A stretch of 9,761 bases of DNA from Euryarchaeota archaeon UBA501 (GCA_002505685.1 DAVT01000008.1:1121-10881); one strand, 5' to 3'; positions 1 to 6,591 are shown, numbered from the stretch's first letter. The notes: generated by a model not told the origin, from the sequence alone. Made by a program: numbers and translations.

Positions 1-350
1 ATTCCCAAATCTAGCATCACCTGTTTGGCGAAATCCTTGCTTCCCTCCAACATAGCACCAGCCGCATGAGGGCCAAAACTCGGAATCCCTATGCCGCGCA
101 GTGCATCGGATAGCCCGGCGACCAGTGGTGCTTCGGGCCCTACAACAACGAGGTCGGCTCCGAGGGATTGTGCCAATGCAACTTGACCCTCGACATCTCC
201 TGCAGAGACAGGATGATTGGTTGCAATCTCCGATGTACCTGCGTTACCTGGTGCCACATGAACGGCAGCAACCGAAGGGCTCTCTATCAAGCCAATTGCC
301 AGTGCATGTTCTCGACCTCCTCCGCCGACAACGAGTACCGTTCGCCCCAT
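1..350 (-). CDS. purD: Phosphoribosylamine-glycine ligase (GARS), N-terminal part, cut by window edge
   Basis: This enzyme joins glycine to 5-phosphoribosylamine using ATP, the second step of de novo purine synthesis, in the cytoplasm. About 116 residues are visible. The reading begins MGRTVLVVGGGGREHALA, the PurD N-terminal Rossmann-type motif. It continues with a VAPGNAGT segment, the VGPEAPLVAG motif near residue 75, and FGP followed by LEGSKDFAK near residue 105, all in the family order and spacing. The ATP-grasp catalytic part lies beyond the left edge. The ATG at 350 is preferred because family members begin at this point. In-frame ATGs at 377 and 389 exist, and the one at 389 overlaps the carS stop as TGATG, which suggests translational coupling. 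No strong SD precedes 350. The identity is very secure; only the start is uncertain. Confidence 0.95.
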   Translation of the reverse strand, partial: MGRTVLVVGGGGREHALAIGLIESPSVAAVHVAPGNAGTSEIATNHPVSAGDVEGQVALAQSLGADLVVVGPEAPLVAGLSDALRGIGIPSFGPHAAGAMLEGSKDFAKQVMLDLG

Positions 351-388
351 GGCAGAGGACGGTGCGTTTCGGCTCATGAAGAGTACCA

Positions 389-1030
389 TCAGTACGGGAC
401 TTCCTTCAGACCGACCCAATAGCCGAACATGTTGGTCAGTCGGTGAATGATTGGTGTAAGAATCAAAAGCCCAAACATCGGCACTATGAGGGCAGAATTC
501 CCTACCAGTGCATTCGGGAATAATAGGAGACCCATGGCAAATGTGCAAATGGCAAATGGAAGTGTATCCAACAGAGGTGCTTCTGAACTTTCATCTCCCT
601 CCCTTTTCTTTCCAAGTCTGCGTTTGATGAATGAACCTGTGCAATCTCCAATCATGCACCCTAGCCCTAGAAATGCACCCACGGTGAAGGCGGCACCCCA
701 CTCTCCCCCAATCCAAAACCAATCATCAGGTTCAGCCCAAATCAAGGGGTCGAGGAATATGCCATTGTGGGAGAGAGAATCATTGCCAACTGAATGGGTC
801 AGCATACACAACAAACCAGCGCCAATAATGGCTCCAAACAATCCATTCCAAGTCTTCCCGTCTCCGAGAATTCGGAAACCATCGGACAACGTTTTCCCTC
901 CATCGATTGGACGAGGTTGAACTCCGGTTAAATCTGGAATCCATTTGCCTCCAAGCATCGCTGCAGTATTGGCGAGGTAACCCGGAAGATAGAGCCAGAG
1001 CACGAGCAAGGGGCCACTCCACAAACTCAT
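389..1030 (-). CDS. carS: CDP-archaeol synthase, integral membrane cytidylyltransferase
   Basis: CarS transfers CMP from CTP to unsaturated archaeol, giving CDP-archaeol, the precursor of polar archaeal membrane lipids. It is a membrane enzyme of the CarS/DUF46 family. From the chosen ATG (213 aa) the family motifs appear in order: LPGYLAN (15-21), RPIDGG (40-45), LGDGKTWNG (55-63), GD at 128-129, SFIKRRLG (133-140) and LLDTLPF (153-159). Hydrophobic spans lie near 4-24, 63-78, 111-127, 160-182 and 184-198. The length is slightly above the usual 160-190 aa because of an acidic, Trp-rich insert at about 80-110. The frame stays open to a GTG at 1147 and includes an ATG at 1114 with a possible AAGGA upstream. 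Those starts would add a low-complexity Ser/Leu/Pro leader and intrude on the divergent gene, so I reject them. purD follows directly, probably in one transcript. Confidence 0.94.
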   Translation of the reverse strand: MSLWSGPLLVLWLYLPGYLANTAAMLGGKWIPDLTGVQPRPIDGGKTLSDGFRILGDGKTWNGLFGAIIGAGLLCMLTHSVGNDSLSHNGIFLDPLIWAEPDDWFWIGGEWGAAFTVGAFLGLGCMIGDCTGSFIKRRLGKKREGDESSEAPLLDTLPFAICTFAMGLLLFPNALVGNSALIVPMFGLLILTPIIHRLTNMFGYWVGLKEVPY

Positions 1031-1129
1031 CGAATCGGAAAGGGATGGCGCGAGGCTTAGAGAAAGGTTGGGCACACTACGAGACAAGGCTGGAAGGCTT
1101 AGAATTGTGCGCATGTCGGCGCATCCTTC
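1031..1129. promoter_or_regulatory. Divergent promoter region between carS and the 605-aa surface protein gene
   Basis: The two genes face away from each other, so both promoters must lie here or overlap the starts. A TATA-like TTAGAATT at 1099-1106 is centred about 27 bases before the ATG at 1130, the spacing expected for a leaderless archaeal transcript. On the other strand a weaker TCTCTAAG lies about 28 bases before the carS ATG at 1030. The nine-base sequence AGGCTTAGA occurs twice in direct orientation, at 1053-1061 and 1095-1103. The promoter assignment is inferred from spacing and composition only. Confidence 0.4.
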
Positions 1130-2947
1130 ATGACCCCATGGCAACACCCCGCATACATGAGAACCGTACCCGCGCTCGCGATACTGCTTGCAACATCGAT
1201 GCTAATCTGCATGATTCCAATCACTAATGCAGGCTCTGCACCCACCAATGGGGGAATTGTGAACGTTTCAGCAGATGAAACTTGGAATATCGGTTCGGAA
1301 CTGAATGCTATCGTGACAGTAGAATCAGGTGCTACACTTACAATCGAAGGAGACTATACTTTGCCGGAAGGAGCTAGTATCACAATTGCTGAAGGGGGAA
1401 CTCTACGAGTTGAAGGAGGTTCGCTAACAGGTGGGGCTTTCTCCGAGGCTGTGCGAATGATTCCCAATGCTCAATCTAGCCTGACTGTCGATTCCGAACT
1501 CACCGATGGTGGATTTGATCTGACCATCGTTTCTGCTGACGGAATGAACATGACCGGGTGGTCTGTAACTGGTGAAAATCGGCCTGCTGAGGACATGTCA
1601 GGTTCGCAACATGTACTCAATTTCCCGGCTGGAATTTCCGAGGATTACCAACTGAACTTTTCTCTGAATCCTGGTAGTTTTACAGATTTAGTCGTCGACC
1701 ATCTAATCATTGATGATGGAACCACACAGTCCCATATCCCAGCCTACCAAGCATTGCCAATGAACACGATGATGGCCAAAGAACTCGGGACACCATTCCC
1801 TCTCGTTATCGAGGGGACGGCCCATTTGCAGGATGCGACGTTAATCGGGGCTGAAGTCATGATTACAGGCGCAGTGACATCTTCCAACTCCACTTTTACC
1901 GCCAGTGGGCCACTAAATGTGATGGGGGAAGGGAGCAGCCTTTCACTGCAAGGTGGTTCAGTCACAATGTCCAGTGCAGATCATGATGTCAATCTCGATG
2001 GAGTGGCCTCATTGACCTGGGATGAAACCACTGGAACAGGTGGCGTAATCGATCGATGGGAGCGCAACATCGGGGAACAAGAAATCCACATTCCGATTGG
2101 TGCAACCTGCACTGGAGGATATTGTGTTGAATACAAAATCCACAACCATGGTCCCTCTGAAGGAACGATGCTTCGACAAAACGTCGATGGTGTTGCATTG
2201 GTTCCAGGACGAACTGTCGAAATCGGTTGGTCTGATGGGACGGTTTGGACAGAGAATGCTTCGGTTGAAATCATGAATTTCCGAACGGCTTGGAATTTGG
2301 GCTCGACCATGAGCTCTTGGAGCGCGGGAATGATGGTACCATTGCCGTGGGACGTTGAGGTGTTTGAGATTCTACCACACCTAAACTATCCCGTAATTTC
2401 AATCGATTCCGTAGAACTTCCAGCAGAGGCTGCGCAGGCAAGCACCTCAACCGATGTGGAGGTGACTGTGACAAACTCAGGAACTGAGGCTGCTGCCATC
2501 TTTATCCGATGCAATATCGCAGGTACGGAGAGTTATGCGGACATGACGCCGACCTATTCAGCCATGATGCTTGATGCAGGGGAGACTGAAACTCTGAATG
2601 CAAATTGGACATATCACAGTGCAGGCGATGTAGGAATAGACTGCTATGTGGAGGAACCATTCCAATTCCTTGACGCTACACCGTTCTTGCCAATGGGCGC
2701 TGCCAATAGCACGCGCAGTGGAACAGATGCGACCGTGTCTTGGACAGTGGTCGATACAGATTCAAGTTCGGCCGTTGTCATGCTGGCAGCACTCGGTGTG
2801 ACAATCGTCGTAGTACTCGGTGTCGTCATTCGCTTGGCATATGCAGGAAATGATGACCGGGAAATCGATTATGATGCGCCCGACCAAGGTCGTGTAGATC
2901 ATCGGGTAGATCGCTTCGCCGAAATGATGGATGAAGACGAAGACTGA
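1130..2947 (+). CDS. Secreted type-I membrane protein with repetitive beta-rich ectodomain and acidic C-terminal tail
   Basis: I do not recognise a named family. The 605-aa product has a hydrophobic signal-peptide-like segment (about 13-34), a long extracytoplasmic region, one C-terminal span (about 548-567) and a 38-residue cytoplasmic tail ending EMMDEDED. Residues 50-110 contain short repeats of the type ESGATLTIEG and EGGTLRVEGG, which resemble right-handed beta-helix rungs. Similar rungs recur near 225-285. Residues 422-545 look like a CARDB/Ig-like adhesion module with a Cys pair (IRC and IDC). Another Cys pair, C327 and C332, sits in CTGGYCVEY. The ATG at 1130 has no SD but has a TATA-like box at leaderless distance; an ATG at 1157 is the alternative. 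A structural or adhesive surface role is inferred from the architecture. Confidence 0.88.
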   Translation: MTPWQHPAYMRTVPALAILLATSMLICMIPITNAGSAPTNGGIVNVSADETWNIGSELNAIVTVESGATLTIEGDYTLPEGASITIAEGGTLRVEGGSLTGGAFSEAVRMIPNAQSSLTVDSELTDGGFDLTIVSADGMNMTGWSVTGENRPAEDMSGSQHVLNFPAGISEDYQLNFSLNPGSFTDLVVDHLIIDDGTTQSHIPAYQALPMNTMMAKELGTPFPLVIEGTAHLQDATLIGAEVMITGAVTSSNSTFTASGPLNVMGEGSSLSLQGGSVTMSSADHDVNLDGVASLTWDETTGTGGVIDRWERNIGEQEIHIPIGATCTGGYCVEYKIHNHGPSEGTMLRQNVDGVALVPGRTVEIGWSDGTVWTENASVEIMNFRTAWNLGSTMSSWSAGMMVPLPWDVEVFEILPHLNYPVISIDSVELPAEAAQASTSTDVEVTVTNSGTEAAAIFIRCNIAGTESYADMTPTYSAMMLDAGETETLNANWTYHSAGDVGIDCYVEEPFQFLDATPFLPMGAANSTRSGTDATVSWTVVDTDSSSAVVMLAALGVTIVVVLGVVIRLAYAGNDDREIDYDAPDQGRVDHRVDRFAEMMDEDED

Positions 2948-4264
2948 TTAGCAACTCTCAGTCGACTCAAAGGTCTCTGAGTAGTAGGTATTGCCTTCGC
3001 TGGACGAAGAGTCTTGCTCAAACAGATAGAAACTCGATGATGTTGCGACTGCGACAGGATTTCCTTCCTCATCTACTCCTTGGTAGGCTGTAAGGGTTAA
3101 TTCGTAGCACCCATATTCGCGATCTCCACTGCTATCACTCAAAGCAATGTCTGGGGAGAATTGGTATTGTGAGTTACACTTGAATTTGAATGCGGAAGTG
3201 TCTACCGCGATATCCATGGTCCCAGCAGCACAATCTCCTGCTGCCCAACTGGCTTCTGTCCCAGAGACTGTGATTGGCTTCTGATCGATTGAACTGTCTT
3301 CTCCTGACAAACCGAATGACATGTCGAGTGTGTAATCGCCACGTACGCGTACAGGAGTCGTGTCTTCATCAGCCCCTTCTACACCCATTCCGGCCCAACC
3401 ACGAATCTCGACGTATTCCACACATGTCGTGTAACCAGCCTCGCAATTGTTGTCGCCAACTTGACCCCATGCCTCTTCATCGACATCATCTACATCTCGT
3501 GATAGATCGAGTGTTGGCAATACCTGAGTTGCGGTAACGCCGTCAAGTGTGACAGATACAGTATAGGGGTGCTCCACGGTATTGACGAGACCCAATGATG
3601 TGAAGCCATCGATTTGAATGGCGCTATCAACGTAGAAATCGCTGATTTGGAGTGTAACAATTCCATATGGACCAACCATGTCTTCTTGATTCATCATTAC
3701 ATTGATTGTACCGCTCCAAGTTTCTACACCATCTTGAGTGACACTAACCTCGACATTGCCACCTTCCCAAGCTGCTCCGAATAGGGTGCCTGTGCTGTGT
3801 CTAAGCATCAATGTCACAGTGTTGTCATCCTCGTGCACCTGTCCGTCTGTGAGCAGGATTCCACCGGAATCAGTTTCCATGCCGATCATCCATACACCGC
3901 TTGAAAGGACAAGCCATCCAACAACAATGGCTGACCATTGTGTGGGGCGGACTGCTGCACCAGAATTCATCCCGAATTTGACATAAATTGAGGTGAGGTA
4001 ACCCGAAGCAACCAACATTGCTAGAACGACCCACCCAAAGAATGGGAACCAATCCATGTAAGGCAGAGCGAAAATAGCCGCTAGAGAAAGCCCAAATAGG
4101 CCAAAACCGAACGTCCTTGCTGAGGAATCACTCAATCCAAATGGGGGAGATGATGGGACTGGGTCGAGCGTTTTCGTGATGACATCGTCCGCTGCTGCAG
4201 CGACATCATCCGAATCTGAATCTTCACTTGCTTGCTTTGCCTTTTCGAGTAGTCCGCCAGTCAT
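2948..4264 (-). CDS. Three-span membrane protein with large cysteine-containing ectodomain
   Basis: This 438-aa protein is not assignable to a known family by eye. The N-terminus is cytoplasmic by prediction and acidic (EDSDSDD near residues 14-20). Three hydrophobic spans follow at about 51-69, 73-95 and 108-127. The remaining 310 residues are beta-rich, acidic and probably outside the cell. That part carries six cysteines, an even number suited to three disulfides; the last is the final residue of the protein. C274 and C281 lie in CEAGYTTCVEY, similar to a motif in the convergent neighbour. The ATG at 4264 is well supported by the SD GAGGTG five bases upstream, itself inside a hairpin. The stop TAA abuts the stop of the opposite gene with no gap. 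A surface-sensing or envelope role is inferred only. Confidence 0.88.
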   Translation of the reverse strand: MTGGLLEKAKQASEDSDSDDVAAAADDVITKTLDPVPSSPPFGLSDSSARTFGFGLFGLSLAAIFALPYMDWFPFFGWVVLAMLVASGYLTSIYVKFGMNSGAAVRPTQWSAIVVGWLVLSSGVWMIGMETDSGGILLTDGQVHEDDNTVTLMLRHSTGTLFGAAWEGGNVEVSVTQDGVETWSGTINVMMNQEDMVGPYGIVTLQISDFYVDSAIQIDGFTSLGLVNTVEHPYTVSVTLDGVTATQVLPTLDLSRDVDDVDEEAWGQVGDNNCEAGYTTCVEYVEIRGWAGMGVEGADEDTTPVRVRGDYTLDMSFGLSGEDSSIDQKPITVSGTEASWAAGDCAAGTMDIAVDTSAFKFKCNSQYQFSPDIALSDSSGDREYGCYELTLTAYQGVDEEGNPVAVATSSSFYLFEQDSSSSEGNTYYSETFESTESC

Positions 4265-4269
4265 GGGCT

Positions 4270-4284
4270 CACCTCTACGAGGTG
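4270..4284 (-). promoter_or_regulatory. Shine-Dalgarno sequence inside a perfect hairpin
   Basis: On the minus strand the sequence reads CACCTC, loop GTA, GAGGTG, then AGCCC and the ATG at 4264. The 3' arm is the Shine-Dalgarno sequence, and the 5' arm is an exact complement that mimics the anti-SD end of 16S rRNA. A six-pair stem with a three-base loop would hide the ribosome-binding site. The SD fixes the start of the downstream gene. A regulatory effect is inferred. Confidence 0.55.
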
Positions 4285-4332
4285 TTCCTGACAGTTGGGG
4301 TTATCAAACCGTTGGCTCTATTGAACCAAATT

Positions 4333-4347
4333 GTCCACTTTGTGGAC
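4333..4347. repeat. Perfect 15-base palindrome GTCCAC-TTT-GTGGAC
   Basis: Two six-base arms flank a three-base centre, in the 97-base gap after the stop of the gene at 4364-5299 and before the three-span protein gene. It could be a dimeric regulator operator for the downstream gene, or an RNA hairpin at the 3' end of the upstream transcript. No T-run follows it on the minus strand, so it is not a convincing terminator. Confidence 0.4.
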
Positions 4348-4363
4348 CCTTGTCAAATCGCCG

Positions 4364-5299
4364 TCAGAATAGGGGTTCAAACGGTGGGCTTGGGACATCA
4401 GACGTTGACTCTGTGAAGTCATCGTTACGTCTCTTGGCCACGAATGCTGCGGCGAATCCGAGCATCATCAAGCTTGGAATCAATTGGAAGCCTGGTAAGT
4501 AAACACCTCTGATGTAGAGTGTGACCATTTGGGTCTGCGACATTTCGACGCCTCCACTTCGAATCGAGTGCTCAGATGTAGCCTTGAAATCCAACTGGTA
4601 GTAGTGGTCTGACCAACCCTGCTTCTTCGGGGTTCGCATCATGACACGCATCTTTTGTGGTGGTGCCTTGGACTCAATCCAAGTATTGACTTCAGGCAGT
4701 GAAATCTGGAACCCTGCGTCAGCAAGGTCGTCTCGATTGTTTACAGAGATGACGAACTGGTCACGGTTGTTCCCGTCATTGTAAATCTTGAACTCGAAGA
4801 TGTAGTCCACCTTGGGTCGCAACTGCTTGAATGGTTCATCAGCCTGAACACGCAGCATTGGGAACTGCTTGACCACAACCAGAAGGCTGGTTGTCTGAGA
4901 AGTACATGTTGGGCATGGTGCACCGTTTGCTTGATCGACACGAGCAGACACGGTCACCTGACGGCTACCTTCTGTCATTTGGTCTTCACCACGTACGACC
5001 ACTTCGAAGGTGGTGGTGTCACCGGCAGCAACTGTGATTGAGCCGGGTGCTGAGTAAGTTAGACCTGCAGCGGTAATCTGAATGTTGACCTTTTCGACGT
5101 ATAGCGTTGGGTTGCTGGCGTCACAATAGGTGGTTCCAATTCGTGTGTCACCGGGTGCAACATCGATTTCAATAGCGGTAGGAGAACAGGTTAGGCTGAT
5201 GTCCGGGTTGACTTGCGCTTCGGCATTGTCAACGGTTCCGGCCCAAGTGCTTAGGACGTAAATTGCAATCAGCAGGGTCATTCGAAAGACGGATTTCAC
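4364..5299 (-). CDS. Secreted beta-sandwich protein with PGF-like C-terminal sorting signal
   Basis: The 311-aa product has a signal peptide (residues 1-29, ending NAEAQ) and two beta-rich modules at about 32-140 and 145-265. It has cysteines at 38 and 59, a CPTC pair at 129-132, and a C-terminal segment made of LPGF (268-271), a hydrophobic stretch (272-288) and KRR (289-291). PGF, then a span, then basic residues is the layout of archaeal PGF-CTERM proteins processed by an archaeosortase and lipid-anchored. Here a 20-residue polar tail follows, longer than usual. The first module is paralogous to that of the gene upstream. I chose the GTG at 5299 because GGTGG lies five bases before it and it yields a compact signal peptide with K and R. 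The frame stays open to an ATG at 5365, and an ATG at 5281 is also possible. Function unknown; a surface role is inferred. Confidence 0.85.
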   Translation of the reverse strand: MKSVFRMTLLIAIYVLSTWAGTVDNAEAQVNPDISLTCSPTAIEIDVAPGDTRIGTTYCDASNPTLYVEKVNIQITAAGLTYSAPGSITVAAGDTTTFEVVVRGEDQMTEGSRQVTVSARVDQANGAPCPTCTSQTTSLLVVVKQFPMLRVQADEPFKQLRPKVDYIFEFKIYNDGNNRDQFVISVNNRDDLADAGFQISLPEVNTWIESKAPPQKMRVMMRTPKKQGWSDHYYQLDFKATSEHSIRSGGVEMSQTQMVTLYIRGVYLPGFQLIPSLMMLGFAAAFVAKRRNDDFTESTSDVPSPPFEPLF

Positions 5300-5345
5300 A
5301 GTTTCCACCGTAGGTGTCCTGCCAATGAGGTCTACATAAGCGTTC
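5300..5345 (-). promoter_or_regulatory. Possible promoter and RBS for the PGF-type surface protein
   Basis: On the minus strand a TATA-like CTTATGTAGA (about 5331-5340) lies roughly 37 bases before the GTG at 5299. GGTGG (5305-5309) sits five bases before that codon. Together they would give a leader of about ten bases holding the SD. The gene could equally be read through from the gene upstream, whose stop is 77 bases away. Confidence 0.3.
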
Positions 5346-5376
5346 GCAGGCCAAGGTACGTGCAAAGGATTTCCAT

Positions 5377-6444
5377 TTAGAATTCAAAATCGTCTAAATC
5401 GTCTAGGTCATCATCCAAATCGTCTAGGTCGTCATCGAGGTCATCTTCGAAGTCATCGTCATCGAAATCAAAGTCCTCATCGTCGTCATCCTCGAAGTTC
5501 CTCGAGGATTGAGCGCCCCGAATGCGTTTCCGGATACTCATGACGATTGCAAAGAGTACAAGCAGGCTCAGCGTACCTCCGGCGACATATGCCCATGTTG
5601 GGATATTCATTTCTGTGAGGTCAAGAATACTCTCTTCGGGTGCGGTGGTATTCAGTGTCAAACTAACCTCGGTTGTCTGAGAATTGTCGAATGAAGATTT
5701 GATCTTAATCATCACTGCAAATGATTCGTCCATCATCGAAGGATCAGGTGTGAATCTAAGGGTGTAGGTTGCAGCGCCACCCCCTGCATCAATCGTTCCA
5801 TCTTGACCTGAATTTGTGATGTTCCAACCGATGTTTCGCTCTTCAAGGATAGCCGTATTTTCAATGGTCACTGTGACATCATCATCGACGTTTCCATTGT
5901 TGGTGACAAACAGGGTAGCCGACATCGGTAGCATCAATTCCGAAGACAGAGTCAACGAACCCTGTTGCAATGAAGCACTCAAGTCCACAAATTCTGCGAC
6001 CTGAGCCATGATGTTGCTACTGTCAGATGGCATGAATGTTGCAAGAAAATCTGGCAATTCTGCTCCCTGTACTGAAGTCACCTCCACATCGATGGTCACA
6101 TTTCGCAGTGTGGCATCTGATGATGTGCTCCGAACCATGACTTGAATCTCTATTGAATCCCCGGCTGGAATTGTGGCTGATTCTGGGCCCGAGGCTACAA
6201 AGCCGTCGCCATCATATGAAATCTCGACATTTTCCGAGTATGTAGATGGGTTCTCAACAGTACAGGTGCCTACGGCGTAGTAGTCATTGGTCCCTACATA
6301 GTCAAGGTACAGTGTTGTTTCTTCATTATCGCAGGAAATTTCAATTCCTGGAATTGGACTGTTTTGCGCTTGCACTGGTGCCAACGAAAATGAGGCAAGG
6401 AGGAGGATTAACGCCAGAGAGAGTCCCCTCTTGGTGCCTGTCAT
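5377..6444 (-). CDS. Secreted single-span beta-sandwich protein with Asp-rich cytoplasmic tail
   Basis: The 355-aa product starts MTGTKRGLSLALILLLAS, a clear signal peptide with probable cleavage after VQA at residue 26. Two beta-rich modules follow, at about 30-125 and 152-268. The first has cysteines 38 and 61 and aligns with the start of the downstream protein: signal end at AQ, first Cys at the same residue, then a shared C..xNP(S)T.Y...V.I pattern and a shared AGD...V.VR pattern. One span at about 281-303 is followed by basic RKRIR and a 39-residue tail (317-355) that is almost all Asp, Glu, Leu and Phe, with a DDDLDDL heptad repeat. The ATG at 6444 is chosen; a TTG lies just before it. 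No SD is visible, so it may be leaderless or co-transcribed with the tRNA upstream. Exact role unknown; a membrane-anchored surface protein is inferred. Confidence 0.88.
   Translation of the reverse strand: MTGTKRGLSLALILLLASFSLAPVQAQNSPIPGIEISCDNEETTLYLDYVGTNDYYAVGTCTVENPSTYSENVEISYDGDGFVASGPESATIPAGDSIEIQVMVRSTSSDATLRNVTIDVEVTSVQGAELPDFLATFMPSDSSNIMAQVAEFVDLSASLQQGSLTLSSELMLPMSATLFVTNNGNVDDDVTVTIENTAILEERNIGWNITNSGQDGTIDAGGGAATYTLRFTPDPSMMDESFAVMIKIKSSFDNSQTTEVSLTLNTTAPEESILDLTEMNIPTWAYVAGGTLSLLVLFAIVMSIRKRIRGAQSSRNFEDDDDEDFDFDDDDFEDDLDDDLDDLDDDLDDLDDFEF
5388..5490 (-). repeat. Low-complexity coding repeat, 21-base period
   Basis: The DNA encoding the Asp-rich tail repeats imperfectly. Two adjacent 21-base copies at 5396-5416 and 5417-5437 differ at only two positions, and looser copies built from TCATC/TCGTC trinucleotides extend to about 5490. 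The frame is kept throughout. Such tracts can change length by slippage, so tail length may vary among strains. Confidence 0.7.
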
Positions 6445-6490
6445 CAACCCAATGGTGACAGGGCTTTGTTCAAGAGGGTTCGCGTCAAAT

Positions 6491-6568
6491 TGGTGGACCC
6501 CACCGGATTTGAACCGGTGGCCACCCGGTTATGAGCCGGGTGCTCTAACCAGACTAAGCTAGGGGTCC
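6491..6568 (-). tRNA. tRNA with CAT anticodon (elongator Met or Ile2), CCA encoded
   Basis: A full cloverleaf can be folded. The acceptor stem GGACCCC (6562-6568) pairs with GGGGTCC (6495-6501). The D arm lies at 6542-6559. The anticodon stem CCCGG/CCGGG has loop CTCATAA (6529-6535), giving anticodon CAT. The T arm CCGGT/ACCGG carries loop TTCAAAT (6507-6513). A73 and an encoded CCA (6491-6493) end the gene. No intron is seen. It lacks the three stacked G:C pairs at the bottom of the anticodon stem and the A1:U72 pair typical of archaeal initiators, so it is not the initiator. In archaea CAT also occurs in tRNA-Ile2, whose C34 is modified to agmatidine to read ATA; the sequence alone does not let me separate the two. 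Confidence 0.95.
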
Positions 6569-6591
6569 CTGTAATCGCGCAGAGGTACAGG
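6568..6591 (-). other. Inverted repeat abutting the tRNA 5' end
   Basis: On the minus strand CCTGTA, a 12-base loop, then TACAGG ends exactly on the first base of the tRNA. It may fold as a leader hairpin that presents the RNase P site when the tRNA is co-transcribed with the HD hydrolase gene, or it may be chance. Confidence 0.3.

Noticed and set aside
447..920. A 157-codon open frame on the plus strand
   Set aside because: It mirrors carS, whose motifs are unmistakable on the other strand; the translation is Pro/Ser/Asn-rich shadow sequence.
1031..1147. Extension of carS to GTG at 1147 or ATG at 1114
   Set aside because: The extra 28-39 residues are low-complexity and precede the point where CarS proteins normally begin; the 1147 start would overlap the divergent gene start.
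5300..5365. N-terminal extension of the PGF-type protein to ATG 5365
   Set aside because: It would put 22 mixed residues before the signal peptide, and no SD precedes it, while GTG 5299 has GGTGG at good spacing.
5388..5490. CRISPR-like or tandem-repeat array
   Set aside because: The repeats are contiguous, in frame and encode an Asp-rich tail; there are no spacers.
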